Source: Trema orientale
Lineage: Eukaryota; Streptophyta; Magnoliopsida; Rosales; Cannabaceae
Assembly (NCBI GenBank): GCA_002914845.1
Contig: JXTC01000197.1
Location: 434,011-498,010 of the forward strand
Direction: 5' to 3'
DNA: 64,000 nucleotides
Notes under the pieces: generated by a model
Seen by the model: only the letters and a program-made list of their open reading frames with translations
Told to the model about the DNA's origin: nothing
Database searches by the model: none
Position numbers and translations under genes: made by a program
In this document: positions 12,079 through 23,500 of the stretch, one piece after another
Position numbering within the stretch: the stretch's first letter is position 1
Layout of the letters: each line of letters opens with the position of its first letter

Positions 12079-12949
12079 TCTAAGTACATTTGTGGGGGGA
12101 AAAAAAAAGGGCACTTAAACAAACTTTTGTTTGTAAATAAGGCCTTATATTGAACAACTAATATAACAAACTAGATTATATTTAATTTTTGACATAGCCT
12201 CCTTTATTTCAAACAAGTAGATATAAACGCATATAAATACAAATAATGAACTCAAAGATTCACACATAATTATAACATCATCATTATGTCATCACAACAT
12301 ACAATTTCTCATAATATATCTCCTCCATATTAGACTTTTCTAAATAAAATATAAAATCACTAAAAATAATGACATAATCTAGGCCAAGAAAAAATTGAGA
12401 CAACATACCTCAAATTGCTAATATATAAGTAATCTCCGTACTCTAAACTTTTACAGAAACCTATATACAAAAAAGATAAAAGCAATTCAATATCTAAAAT
12501 TCACATCACTTAAAAATTTAAAATTCAAAAACTTGAAATAAATACAATTGCAAAAAATGATTTTTAACTAATAACAAATTAAATTAAAACCTAAATTAAT
12601 AATCTATATCCAAAAAAAATTACAAACTAGGTCTCAAGTTAATTTACTCTCTAACTACCTAAAATATGAAATTAGTAAAAATTTAGACAACATACCTTCA
12701 ATCCCAAAATTTTACAACTAAATAAACTTCACACTTCACCTAAAATATTTTTTAAAAATGGATATATTAACATCTACATTCTACAAGAGAACAAACTATA
12801 ATAATATAAATTTGGATTAATTCACACTAAAATAGAAAAAAAACATAGCCAAAAATGAAATTTCTAGTAAATAAACAACTAAAGTAATACTTATAAGAGT
12901 AGAGAATGTCAACGCCTAGCCAAGAAATTCTAATTTGACAATTTAGGGT

Positions 12950-13260
12950 TCTAAATTAACACACACTCAATCATAACCTTAAACATAAAATTTATACAAA
13001 ATAATAAGTTAAAACCATAGTTAAAACAATGGATAATCTAATTTAAGTGACAAAAATGAGTTGGATTATCCTTTTTCCCGGAAAAAAAAAAAAAAAGTAT
13101 ATGAAAGGTTAGGATTCTAAATCAATACATACTCATATATAACCTAAAATATGAAATTTTTACACGTTAATAGGTCAAAATCATAGTTTAAACAATGGGT
13201 AATCTTGATTTAGTGGCAAAAACAAGTTTAAAAGATTGGAAATACTTTTTTGGCCAGAAA
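12950..13260. repeat. direct duplication of about 150 bp
   Basis: The stretch from about 12950 to 13075 (acactcaatcataacctta... aacaatggataatct) recurs diverged at 13110-13260 (catactcatatataaccta... aacaatgggtaatct), separated by an A tract. It lies upstream of the CACTA transposase start and may be its leader. Confidence 0.6.
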
Positions 13261-13327
13261 ATATGGTGTATGGGAGTATAGAGGCGCGGCTGCACTTGGA
13301 GAAGATTAGCTGAGTGAGAGAGAGATC

Positions 13328-13329
<2 letters not shown>

Positions 13330-13364
<35 letters not shown>
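13330..13364. repeat. (GA)n microsatellite
   Basis: An uninterrupted GA run of about 34 bases preceded by an imperfect one from 13311. Confidence 0.95.
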
Positions 13365-13365
<1 letters not shown>

Positions 13366-13429
13366 AAAATACTCTCTGGGTACACAAATAGATATACATA
13401 CTAAGAGGGGAAAAAATATACTACTTAAG

Positions 13430-13745
13430 GATAATTTCCATGAGACCATAAACGTCAAAAATAGTTTAAAAACCTCTTAACTAACAAACGGATATTAATT
13501 TATAGAAAATTATGAATATTAATGAGGACAATAGTTACGAACACAACAGGTGGTATATATATATTTATATATTACGATATACCAATTACATAAATAGATA
13601 TGTCAAGAGAAAAAATAAATAAATATATTGCTTAAAGGTGATTTTCAGTTAATAGCCATAAAAAATTCATTTTCTAAAATTTCATGAACTCATAAACGTT
13701 CAAAAATAGTTTAAAACCTCTTAACTAACAATTGAACATCAATTT
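13430..13745. repeat. direct duplication pair in spacer
   Basis: The word 'aaaatagtttaaaaacctcttaactaac' type block at about 13440-13485 recurs at 13690-13730, both followed by a similar 'atattaatttat' segment. The rest of 13750-14780 holds no recognisable gene. Confidence 0.5.
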
Positions 13746-14800
13746 ATTATGAAGGAAAGGTGATTGATGAGGGCTGTAACTTTTGAATCTGGGATCTTTG
13801 TTGACTTTTAGGCCTAAAAAGAGACATATATCTATTCATCCTAATTCATAACATGGGTTACAACAACTTGGAGTATTGTTTTTCCATATAGAGAAACAAG
13901 TCTCAAGCAACCAGGAGATTGCTATGAATAGAATTCCTTGCCCTTCTTGAGGATATGTTCTATTCATCCTAAGAATATCCTATTCTTATGAAGTACTTGT
14001 TTCACTAAATAATTAAAGAAAGAGAAAAAGGAGACCAAGTATGAGAATCCAACATAAAGAAGACAATCCCATAAGATGAGATCCATAAAATCATGCCGAG
14101 ATATTCCCTTCAGAATAACCCATCGACAATGCCATAGAGCAAAACCTACAAAGAAAAAAGTCTAGAAAAGAATACAATGCTGCCTTACAAAACCGCCATT
14201 ACATAAAACGATAAAATGGAAGAAAATGACTTGTCCCTATTGAGAAATAAAAAATCTGGACAACAAGGCTAAAGTTATGCGAAGCAATTGGCTAGCCAAG
14301 CATTGGCACGTAGACCATAACTAGCCATGCACTCGGCTACTTAATTAATTACTTTCTCTAAAGTTATGCGATAAACACATACTCATTCTGTTTAAACAAA
14401 CCGCAGGCACTGTTTAATCTCAAGAAAGGTTAATTTATACATTTAGGCTTTATTCGCTGGTTGGATTACAGAAGAAGAATTGCTCTCAGGCCAAATATAA
14501 TTCGTAATGAAAATGTAATATTATAAAAGAAATTAAGGCTTTAAAACCCTAGTTGTTCAAGCAGCTACCTAGCAAGCCCTATAACAACACATACATATAT
14601 ATGTTTGGCTTACTATATATATATATATTTTAGGCTCCCTTCGATTCTAATGAAGAATCAATACCGTCATTTAACACCATTTGAAGTACGTACTGAGTAC
14701 CATTTCTTTAGTACTTATCTAGTATGTAAAATAAATCAATCTTTTTTTCAAAACAAAGACATAAATAAATAAAGACATGAGATCAATCAAATCTCGGCTT

Positions 14801-17800
14801 TCACTCAAGGTTGCGCTTGAGCATTAGGAAGAGTCCAATGGCAATACTTCCATCGTCGGCAGAAATTGGGGAGCGAACTGCAATTTTCTTGGAGTAACGA
14901 TTGAAGAGCTGTTCTATAATTTGGTCACCGAACTGGCTCTTGATAATGCTCTCGAATCCAGCTCTACATTCTTCAGGAGTGACCAATGGACGAAGCTTTC
15001 GAGGTTGCTCTTCCAATCTCAGTATTTCGAAACAACCATTTTTATGTACTATCCTCCTTATCTCCTCCGGTGATGGGCTGAAGATGGGCAAGTTGAACGA
15101 GTCGATTTTTTCGTGGCTTATTAATCCCTGCACAAGTTAAACCACCATAAGTATAAATGGTCTTGTTTTGAGGGACAATCCTCGAACATTCCCGCAGCGG
15201 AAGTACTTGGATGGCCCTCCACATGCGGTCATTTTGTAAAGTGTTAAAAGGATCCTTGATTAGCACATCATCACACCTAATTTTAATTACACACTGATAA
15301 ATGTGTTGTGTGATGCACTATAGATATTCCATCAGATTATTAGATGATGCGGGCGCAACCCTATAATTGAATAAATTTCTCACGCGTATATATTACATAA
15401 CTAAAGTAAAGGTATCACATGATCCATTTTGATATATATAGTAGAAACAACAATACCACTAAAAATTTAATTGAGACACAATATAATTATTAACCCATTT
15501 ACATCTTTAAAAAAAAAAGAAAAAAAAAACAAACAAACAAACGAGTACCTAAATCCCATGTATATATATCCACTGGAGTTAGTTCGGCGGGTAGAGTGGA
15601 GTGGGGATTGGGTAATAGGTCACTCCCAGGGTGCGTGACTAATTTTTCTTGACTAATTTTTCTTTATTTGTAATAAATAATGATCATTAGTTAAGTCTCA
15701 TTTAAAAAAAATAAAAAAATCTTTATATAGGTATCAAACATTTAAAAAAAAAAATAATCAATTTTTGTCGCCAAAAACCAAGAATACATTGATATGGTCT
15801 TTAAAAAAAAAAAGAAAAAGAAAAAGGAAAAAGGAAAAAGAACTAATAGGGTCTATTTAAGTTGTCATAAAAATGAATTTCATTGATCATGGAATTCGAA
15901 ATACATAATTAAAACTAATTTGCCACAAAGGGTCTATATATATATATATATATATAAAGCCACCAATTAGCCCCACCTTTTCCTCTCCAATAAAATAAAA
16001 TAAAAATAAAGCCCCAATACTTAGCTTGATTGTTCATCGTTTTTCTCAACTAAATTAAAAGGTATTCCAACTTAAAATCTCTGTTAAATACCATCTTGAA
16101 GACTCGAATCACGTACATTATCTTATCATCAAATTTTAAAAAGGTGTATATACATTATTAGCTATTTGCCTATTAATTTCCTCCAATCTCTTAACTTACG
16201 TTTTATCAAAATTAAGCAGCTCAACAGGCAGTACTACATTTTACATACCTCATTAGCCATATCTACAAGGCTAGACTCCAAAGGTTCAAAAAGAGGAGCA
16301 AGCGATGACTGCACTGGCGATGTCCCATCTTCTCGGCCGGACATCAGAATCACCATTAGCCCGCCGGGAGCGAGCTCTTCCGCTCGAGCGCCGAGAAATT
16401 TCTCCATATCCTCTTGATGCTGATGCCTATAAGCCTCACCAACCTCCTTCCCGGCATTGGCATAGAAAATCCTGCCTTTGTTATACGCCGGGGAGCTCGA
16501 GTCTCCGAGCTCCCTCGGAACCCTAGATAGCCACTGCAGCGCGTGGGACGAGTAGGCGAAGTTCAGCGAAGCCCTCGGAAACAGCCTGTCGTGGAATGAG
16601 CCTGGCGCCGAGGCAGCGAAGTATCTCCGTTCCTTGGGAAGGTTGGCGAAGAGAAAGTTGAAGTCGTTGGAGACGTGGTCGCTGAAGTAGACGTGGAATT
16701 CAGGGAGTGTCAAGGAATCATCATGGGAATATTTGATTTGGTAGGTTTTGGATACGGCTTCGATAATGGTGTCGATGGCGATGAACGTGTTTGGGCCGGT
16801 GGAGCAGCCGAAGTCGGCGATCCGGAATGAGTTTGAAACGGGGCAGAGATTCTGCTTGATGTCTAGGTTTTCTGTTATGGCGGCCACCAGCATTGCCTTG
16901 GCAGTTTCAGCTGCTTCCTTCTGTAGATCAATTACGCAAAAGAAAATTATAAATAGAAATGCAAATAAATAATGAACAATAAGAGTGAGCATAGATTTTA
17001 ATAAATTTGATGGGACTCATTAGTCTTATAAGCTCAAATCAACTTTTTATGAAGAAATATTAATTTTGCATAAAAGAAAAAATCTTTTTTTTTTTTGGAC
17101 ATTTCTAGTTATTCCTTAGAATTATTGGAATGATTTATATTTAAGTGATTGATTGGAATAATGTTATAGTTTGCAAACATTGAAGAATTAACTTATCATT
17201 ACCGAAAATTTAGGCGTTCAGCCTAAAGCTTGGCAATATTGCCTTCTTTTTTGGGGGGGGTGGGGGTTTGTGGCGCTAAAGATCACTGAATTCTTTAATC
17301 AGTGATCATTTGATTGCTTAACTAAATTAATGACTGAAAAAGTTCCTAAATAAATCAATTAGTGACAATAATGTCTTTTTTTAGTTAAAAACTATTTAAC
17401 TTACGTATAGTTAAATTAAAACTCTATTCTTTCAGATATGCAGACAAATTTTTAAGATTTGAGAATGTCTCTTATTTCTTTCTAAAAATCCATAATTTTA
17501 ACAAAAAAAAGACCTTATTGTTACTAATTAGATAATTTAGAAACTTTTCTAGTCATTTATTTAGTTCACGGACCAAATAATCATTATATAAGAAATTTAA
17601 GACCTTTTCCACAAACCTTTTTTTTTCCACTTCAAAAGAAGTCCTATTTTCTCTCAATTTTACGAAAGAACCATAAAGGTTCCCGAATAAGACTATAAAA
17701 TTCGAATTTCTAAAAGAAGCGTGTAAAATTAAAGCCATTGCCTTTGAGAGTAATGACAAGAATTGTAAAAATATTCATATGAATGACAGTAATTATAATC

Positions 17801-17958
17801 ATGTTTGAAAGAGTATTGATCCCTTTGAATTATGTTACATTACTTTGAATTTTATGTGTACGTCTACGATTCTACATATACATATATACCTGTGGGTTAG
17901 AATTCTTGGCGTAACTGTATGGGCCATCTCCTCCAGTCATAGGAAATGATTCTTCCAT
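14801..17958 (-). CDS. SABATH-family SAM-dependent carboxyl methyltransferase, copy 3 (LAMT/FAMT-like clade)
   Basis: Exons on -: 17958-17890, 16920-16249, 15127-14801, phase 0 at both joins, 355 aa. The ATG at 17958 gives a 23-codon exon 1 ending YSYAKNSNPQ, as in the other two copies. Motifs: SAM motif DFGCSTGPNTF; FSDHVSNDFNFLF (Ser replacing Asn of FNDH); APGSFHDRLFP; SHALQWLSRVPREL; GGLMVILMSG; and in exon 3 IDSFNLPIF. Exon 2 is clearly more GC-rich than its surroundings and than exon 2 of copies 1 and 2. Exon 3 is 6-8 codons shorter than theirs, ending MLKRNLE. Frames are intact. It is the most divergent of the three, and its introns (about 970 and 1120 bp) are longer. Confidence 0.95.
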
Positions 17959-18746
17959 CTTTCTCTACCCACCCAAAACGAGTTTGCTGCTTCGTTTTTC
18001 TTTAACCCAATTACAAAATGTTTGTAATGGAATTGGAAGAACTAATGAAAATGGAGTTTTGGATTTTTTTTTTTTTTTTCCCCTCTCCTTTCTCTCTTTT
18101 GAGAATGATCAACTCTCTTTAATTTCTCCTCTAATATAGGCCTAGAGGCGTTAAGAATGACTTTCCCTGACCGTCCGTAAATTAAGGTTGAACAACATAT
18201 CGTTAACTACATATTAACGGTAGCACATTATTGTTCCTACAATTTGGCTCTGACCATTAATAAGTTTCCAAGAGAAGGACACCACAAACTATTCTCTTAC
18301 GAGTTTTGCTTACATTTGTCGCGTTTTCTACTATCCATTGTAGTGGGACGCCACGTGAATAGAAAATCCTAATTAATTGAGCAAACGCTTCTCTCTACAG
18401 CAATCCTTATCTTGTATATCGATCTTTTAAAGGACTAGACTCCAAAGGACTCGAACTGGACTAACATAACACTGAAGCAGAGAAGTTGAACGCTCTGTCC
18501 AATTAAAGGTGGAGATCCTAGCAGATAAGGTCGAACAGATCTTGAAGATCACTTCAAGTGGGAAGACGAATTGACTAATCTGAATTACTAGAGACCATCC
18601 TTAAGACTCCCTCAAAGTAGGATTATCCCAGTGGCTATAGATCCTTAACAAGACAAGGTGGAATTCAAAAAAGCATTAGTTATCTTTTGCTAACTGGGAA
18701 ACCCCACGAAATATTTTTTGTAATTTTTGCAACATGGAGTGGATTG

Positions 18747-19025
18747 TTTTTTTTTTTTTTTTTCCTTTTTTAGAGTATTTTTTATTTAAAAGCGAAGATC
18801 ACTCAACACCAGATTACAAACAAAACTAGGTGTGTCTCATTGAACCAAAAACTATTGCTAGAAGAAAGTAGTAAACCAAACTAAGCTAGGTCATATGCAA
18901 CTCTGCTCCTAGAGCGAGGAACAAATTTACAAGAGGCATTACCCAGCTTTCTTAACATGACTAAAATGTCAGAAATAAAAGGACTAGCCGCTATCATGGA
19001 AGAATCAATCCTAATAGCAACTACC
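18747..19025 (-). mobile_element. 5'-truncated LINE relic (RNase H-like C-terminus plus poly-A)
   Basis: On the - strand, from about 19025, it reads AVVAIRIDSSMIAASPF, then LRKLGNASCKFVPRS and SRVAYDLA, the pattern of the RNase H-like domain at the end of plant non-LTR elements (…FVPRxxNxVAHxLA…). A stop and a weak W-x-E-x-x-P-type tail follow. A run of 17 A residues (T on +, 18747-18763) then closes the element, as a LINE poly-A tail would. The 5' end is unknown. Confidence 0.65.
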
Positions 19026-19029
19026 GCTG

Positions 19030-20580
19030 CTTGACATACTTTCTAAGTATTGATTTGAACGCCCTTAGAAATGGGAAATTTGAGACCCTCCCTTGTAGCC
19101 AAGCAATCACCCAGTAGTCTTGACTATTTTTGGTGGCGTTTCCATGGATTTCCGACGGCCTTTCTAGCAAATTTGGTTTTCGTGGCTTTTCGATAATGTT
19201 TTGGCTTTCTTTGACTTCAAGTTTGGGCTCGTCTCTATGCCCTAATTTTTCCTCGTGCCTGATTTTTGGCGACGAGTTTTTGTGGCTTTATGTCCTAAGA
19301 TGGGTTTTTATCTCTATGCCTTGTTTCTACTTTTCTTTCTCGCAAGCACTAGCTAGTTCCTGCATCCACTCTTACGTCGGTTGACTCTGGAATGGAACGT
19401 AAGGGCATTTTGGTCCTTTAAGGTAGGTGTTGGCATCTAATGTAGATTTTATTAAAGGAAGCACATGTGTAAAATTAGTTATATTGTCATACATACTTAA
19501 ATTTCCCATTTACACCTACGTCACAAATTTTCAATAGCTTGTGGTGAAACACCATTTTGACCAATGCCGTCGTTGGATTCAGTCAAAATGCACGAGCAGT
19601 TTTTGACAGAATTTGTTATGTTAGGGCTTCTATTTGGTCAACGAATTAGCAAATCTAAAAATAAAGACACGAATAAAAGTTTAAAAGGTAGAAGAAAAGA
19701 ATAAGCAGGCCAATGCTCCAAAATTACGCTCCTTTTTCTTTTTCAAAGCACGAACTTTAATCAAATGGGAAAAGCGAGCATCTATGTTTCAATAAAATTA
19801 AAACTGATGGGCAAATCAGGTCAAACTCTACAGCCATGATACTATGAAAACGTGGTGCCAATGAAAAGCCCCATCCTTAATAAATATGAGCACCGGCAAC
19901 AGAAAATGATTGCACCACTCTCTACAGGCTTATATAATGCAAAATACCAGAATCAATACATTCTCAATGAGTTGTCGCAGGCCATCTTGTACACACATTT
20001 AACCCCTTTCGATTTCCCACTCGAGCATGCGAGATTGATAAATAAACTAGCGGCCCTGCTGTAAGTACTGCCTGTAACAAAATTAACCATTCTTTAATCA
20101 AATCGCTGGAGAGAAATATTGTTTGATAATCAAACATTAATATTTAGAAATATTAATTGTATGTCAACTTGATTGACTAAGCAGAAAATTATGAGTGGAA
20201 TTCAATTAATCAAGGAAAATTCCAGGATGCCGTGAAACATTTCAGCACATCCAAACAGACAACAAATTCGGGTATTTCTGCCACGTTGCAAGACTTCCCT
20301 AAAAATTTGGATTGTCAAAGATCTTATTTGATTGCCACAATCAAATTCCAGAAGTTAAAGAAGTTAGAAACTGAACTCAGTTACAAGGAAATCAGTCTTG
20401 TCACCTTAAAAACTAATCTTATCAACTTAATAGCCAACTAACCGATCAAAAAAAGAGAGAAAAAAAAAAGCACAAGTTGTTGTTCAAGAACTTGATGTCA
20501 AAAGATGTTCTGACCTACACATATCAAAATTGTTTGAGAAGAGCACGAAGCATTTAGATGTTCTCACCTCTCATGTCAAA
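19030..20580. other. spacer downstream of eRF3, no gene recognised
   Basis: 19120-19385 is less AT-rich with loosely repeated words (cgtggcttt, ctctatgcc), but neither strand shows a family motif; it could be more of the LINE or another TE. The eRF3 3' untranslated region must lie in 20585-20000 on the - strand. No gene is seen. Confidence 0.5.
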
Positions 20581-20585
20581 ATTGT

Positions 20586-23500
20586 TTAAGAACTCGATGA
20601 AGAAAGATCAGTTACTTTCCCTACAGCAACTGTTTTTCCTGTAAACATCACATAAACATCACATAAATATATTAGAGAATGTAAAGAATAAAATTAACTA
20701 TAAAATAAATAAATTTAAAAAAAAAATAGAATTATGTTTTTGTTACCTTCAGTACGGAGCGTAAACCTCCCAAGTTGAGGAAAATCTGTGAACTTCTCAA
20801 TGCATATCAAGTTGCTCACCTGTTAAACACAATACCAAAGGACGAAAAAGGCCTATGAAATGAGCAAGAAATGAAAAACTTACATGGCATCAATGTCTTA
20901 ATTGAACGGGAACAACACAAACCTGAACACGGCAGACAACAACAGCACCATTCTTCACAAAGAGTAGTTTCTTTTTCATCGGTTTCTTGGTCTTTGGATC
21001 AATTTGCTGTAGCAGCTCTACAATTTCACACTCTTCGACAACAGAATGAATGTGCAAGACAGCCTTATAGCCAGCTGTGAAGATAGCCTGGATAACAAAA
21101 ATTTATAAGTCTTCACACAACTAAATATCGATATGACAGATACAGAGTAGTTCATTTGCATACATTTTCAAGCAACTCAAGGATCTGCAACTGGGCAACA
21201 AACTCAGTCACTGCCGAAATTGGTCTTGCTGCATAAAAAGAGAAAATATTAAGACCCTAAACAAGTGATGTATATATATATATAGAATTGACAAATAAAC
21301 TACATGATTCATATTTCAACACAATGGATAGTTCAACTACATTTAATAGAAACTGTCATACCAAGAATATGCAATACATCAAAAGGAAAAAGGGCAGGCG
21401 GGAGAGCGGACAACAGAAAAGGGAGGAGGGAGGGAGAAGGAGAGATAAACACAGAAGGATAACATCAATCATGTGAATGTACACCTATCTGGTCTCCTTT
21501 TAATTTTTTTTTCAAAATATTACTAGCAGGTTGCAATAAATGTATCAAAATGTAGTACAGAACACACAAGCAATACTTTTCTGAAAACCCAAAAAGGTGC
21601 TTTGAACAATAATAAAAGCTTGTTCATCTTGAAGAAACCAAGCAAGGAAAATCATTTTGCTAAATTATATAAAAACAAACACTGAACACTTAAGAATACA
21701 TTTGATAAATTAGAAGTCATTTTGCCTCCATAATGAAATGTAATGCCACCAAGAAAAGAACCATACCAACACTGGATAAAACAAAACCCGATAATATGTC
21801 CTCTTCCTCAATCCCTGATAATCTGATCCTAACATTTTCACCAGGTCCTGCACGCTTAACCTTGTCTTCATCACAAAATATAGCAAGAACTTTTACAAGA
21901 GCCTGCAAATTAAAATGTAAAAACATCAACTTCCCTAAGAGATAAGCAGATGAGATAATGGAATATAAGATATAAAAGAAAAGATTAGCACCTTATTTGG
22001 CATGACCAACAGCGACTCGCCTTCACGCGTACTACCAGATTCTATTTTTCCCATAACAACAGTTCCCATGTCTTTAAATTTGTCTATAATAGGCATCCTA
22101 CAGGTATTTTGAATACTATAGTCTTAGAAATATCTTTAAATTGCAAAACTTCAAAAAGCAGAATTAGATTAACAAGGAGCCCTTAATCTTGGTTCCACTA
22201 CTCAAAAATCAGTTCTCAATATTAAATGCATGCCAGTATAAATTATGGGAAACGGTAGGAAAAGAAATCAACAAAACCAAGGTCTCCAATGCAAATATTG
22301 AATCAAAAAATAAATACTCTCTCTTGAGTTCCAAAAAATATCTATATAACATTTTTATACCCTGCATTCTGGTTGTTTGCTCAATTTATACCTTTCACTT
22401 TGGTTAAACATTGTCCTTCAAATTTGAAAATTGTTACAGGTTTATACCCTTTTCTTATCAGACCCAAACTAGACCAAGTAAAATTAATAAAATACCAAGA
22501 ATATCCTCAAAAGGGTTTGGTAATTATCCCTTGAAATTTTCTAGAAACTGAAAAATCCCAAAAAACCTACCCGTCTCTCTAATCTTCCTCACTTCTCTCT
22601 ATAACCTTTGGCCGAAAACTTTTCCTCATTTTCTCTCTTTCTCACAATCCATCTTTGCACCTAAATCCAAATCAATGCTGTGAGAGAAATGAGTTCTTGA
22701 AGGAGCAGAGGTGAAGCTCAAGTCATGAGGCCTATTGGAACCATAATAGCAATTATTTGCCTTACCTTGGTCACCCATTGACGGCCGAAGTTTTAGGTTT
22801 GAAAAAATTGAACTCACGCTCATACATAGCGGTGTCATTTCTTTGTAGTAGTTTGGGGATGAAAGTGGAGGCCTCTGGGTTATAGGTTGTGATTATTGCT
22901 TGTGGATTTTAGAAGTCTGCATTGGCTTCTCTTTAAAAGAGTAATTGTGGGTTTGACACATGGATCTATCTGTGGGTTTAATCTTCAATCTGACAAGACA
23001 TTCATATATGATATTTTTGATTTGTTCAGTGGCACTTGTGGAGAGAAGGGCTGATGGGTTTGCCCCACACACACAGCGGACGGTGGGTTTGACTTTGAGG
23101 GATTTTTGTTCAGTTAAGGGTATTAAAGGAATTTGGAATTTTATTACATCAAAATTAGCGTTTGACTGAAAGGGGGTGTCACAAATTTGAAATATGAAGA
23201 ACAATGTTGATAATATCCATAATGCAAAATTAAATTGAACAAAACACCAAAATACAAGGTATAAATATGTAATTATCCCTAACTTACAAGGACAGATTAT
23301 CATATACATTTATACGAAGGAAGAAGATGAAAAAGCATATCTATGACACATTAAAAATGAATTGATTCCAAAACTGCAGAAAATCTGGGTGTGGAGGGTT
23401 GGAAATATAAGGAATCAATGGGAGGAGAGATCAGATAAGAGGATAAAAGACCAAAACACTAAGATTAAAGTAGTAAAATCATTAAATACCTGAAAGGGCC

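Larger units (their letters stand above)
10269..13365 (-). mobile_element. decayed CACTA (En/Spm) transposon with Ulp1 domain
   Basis: One terminus reads CACTACAATATAAAAGGC at 10269. The next 200 bases are GC-rich for the region and full of short inverted words (aaggcgctttt / aaaagcgcctt, ggagcttataagg), the subterminal repeats typical of CACTA elements. On the - strand come, in order, a transposase-associated N-terminal domain (12078-11917), a transposase fragment (about 11730-11646) and an Ulp1-like C48 protease fragment (11522-11095). In full elements the last two belong to separate long ORFs, so the body is deleted. The right-hand terminus was not found; the end given is where a GA tract begins new sequence and is uncertain. 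Confidence 0.7.

Noticed and set aside
15585..15640. Possible SINE or tRNA-like segment in intron 2 of SABATH copy 3 (gttagttcggcgggtagag)
   Set aside because: Resembles an A-box weakly, but no convincing B box, fold or poly-A tail was found.
19130..19384. 84-aa frame on + in GC-richer sequence
   Set aside because: No motif on either strand; more likely part of a transposon relic.
22893..23309. 138-aa open frame on - inside eRF3 intron 12
   Set aside because: It covers an inverted-repeat element, shows no family resemblance and has hydrophobic low-complexity composition.
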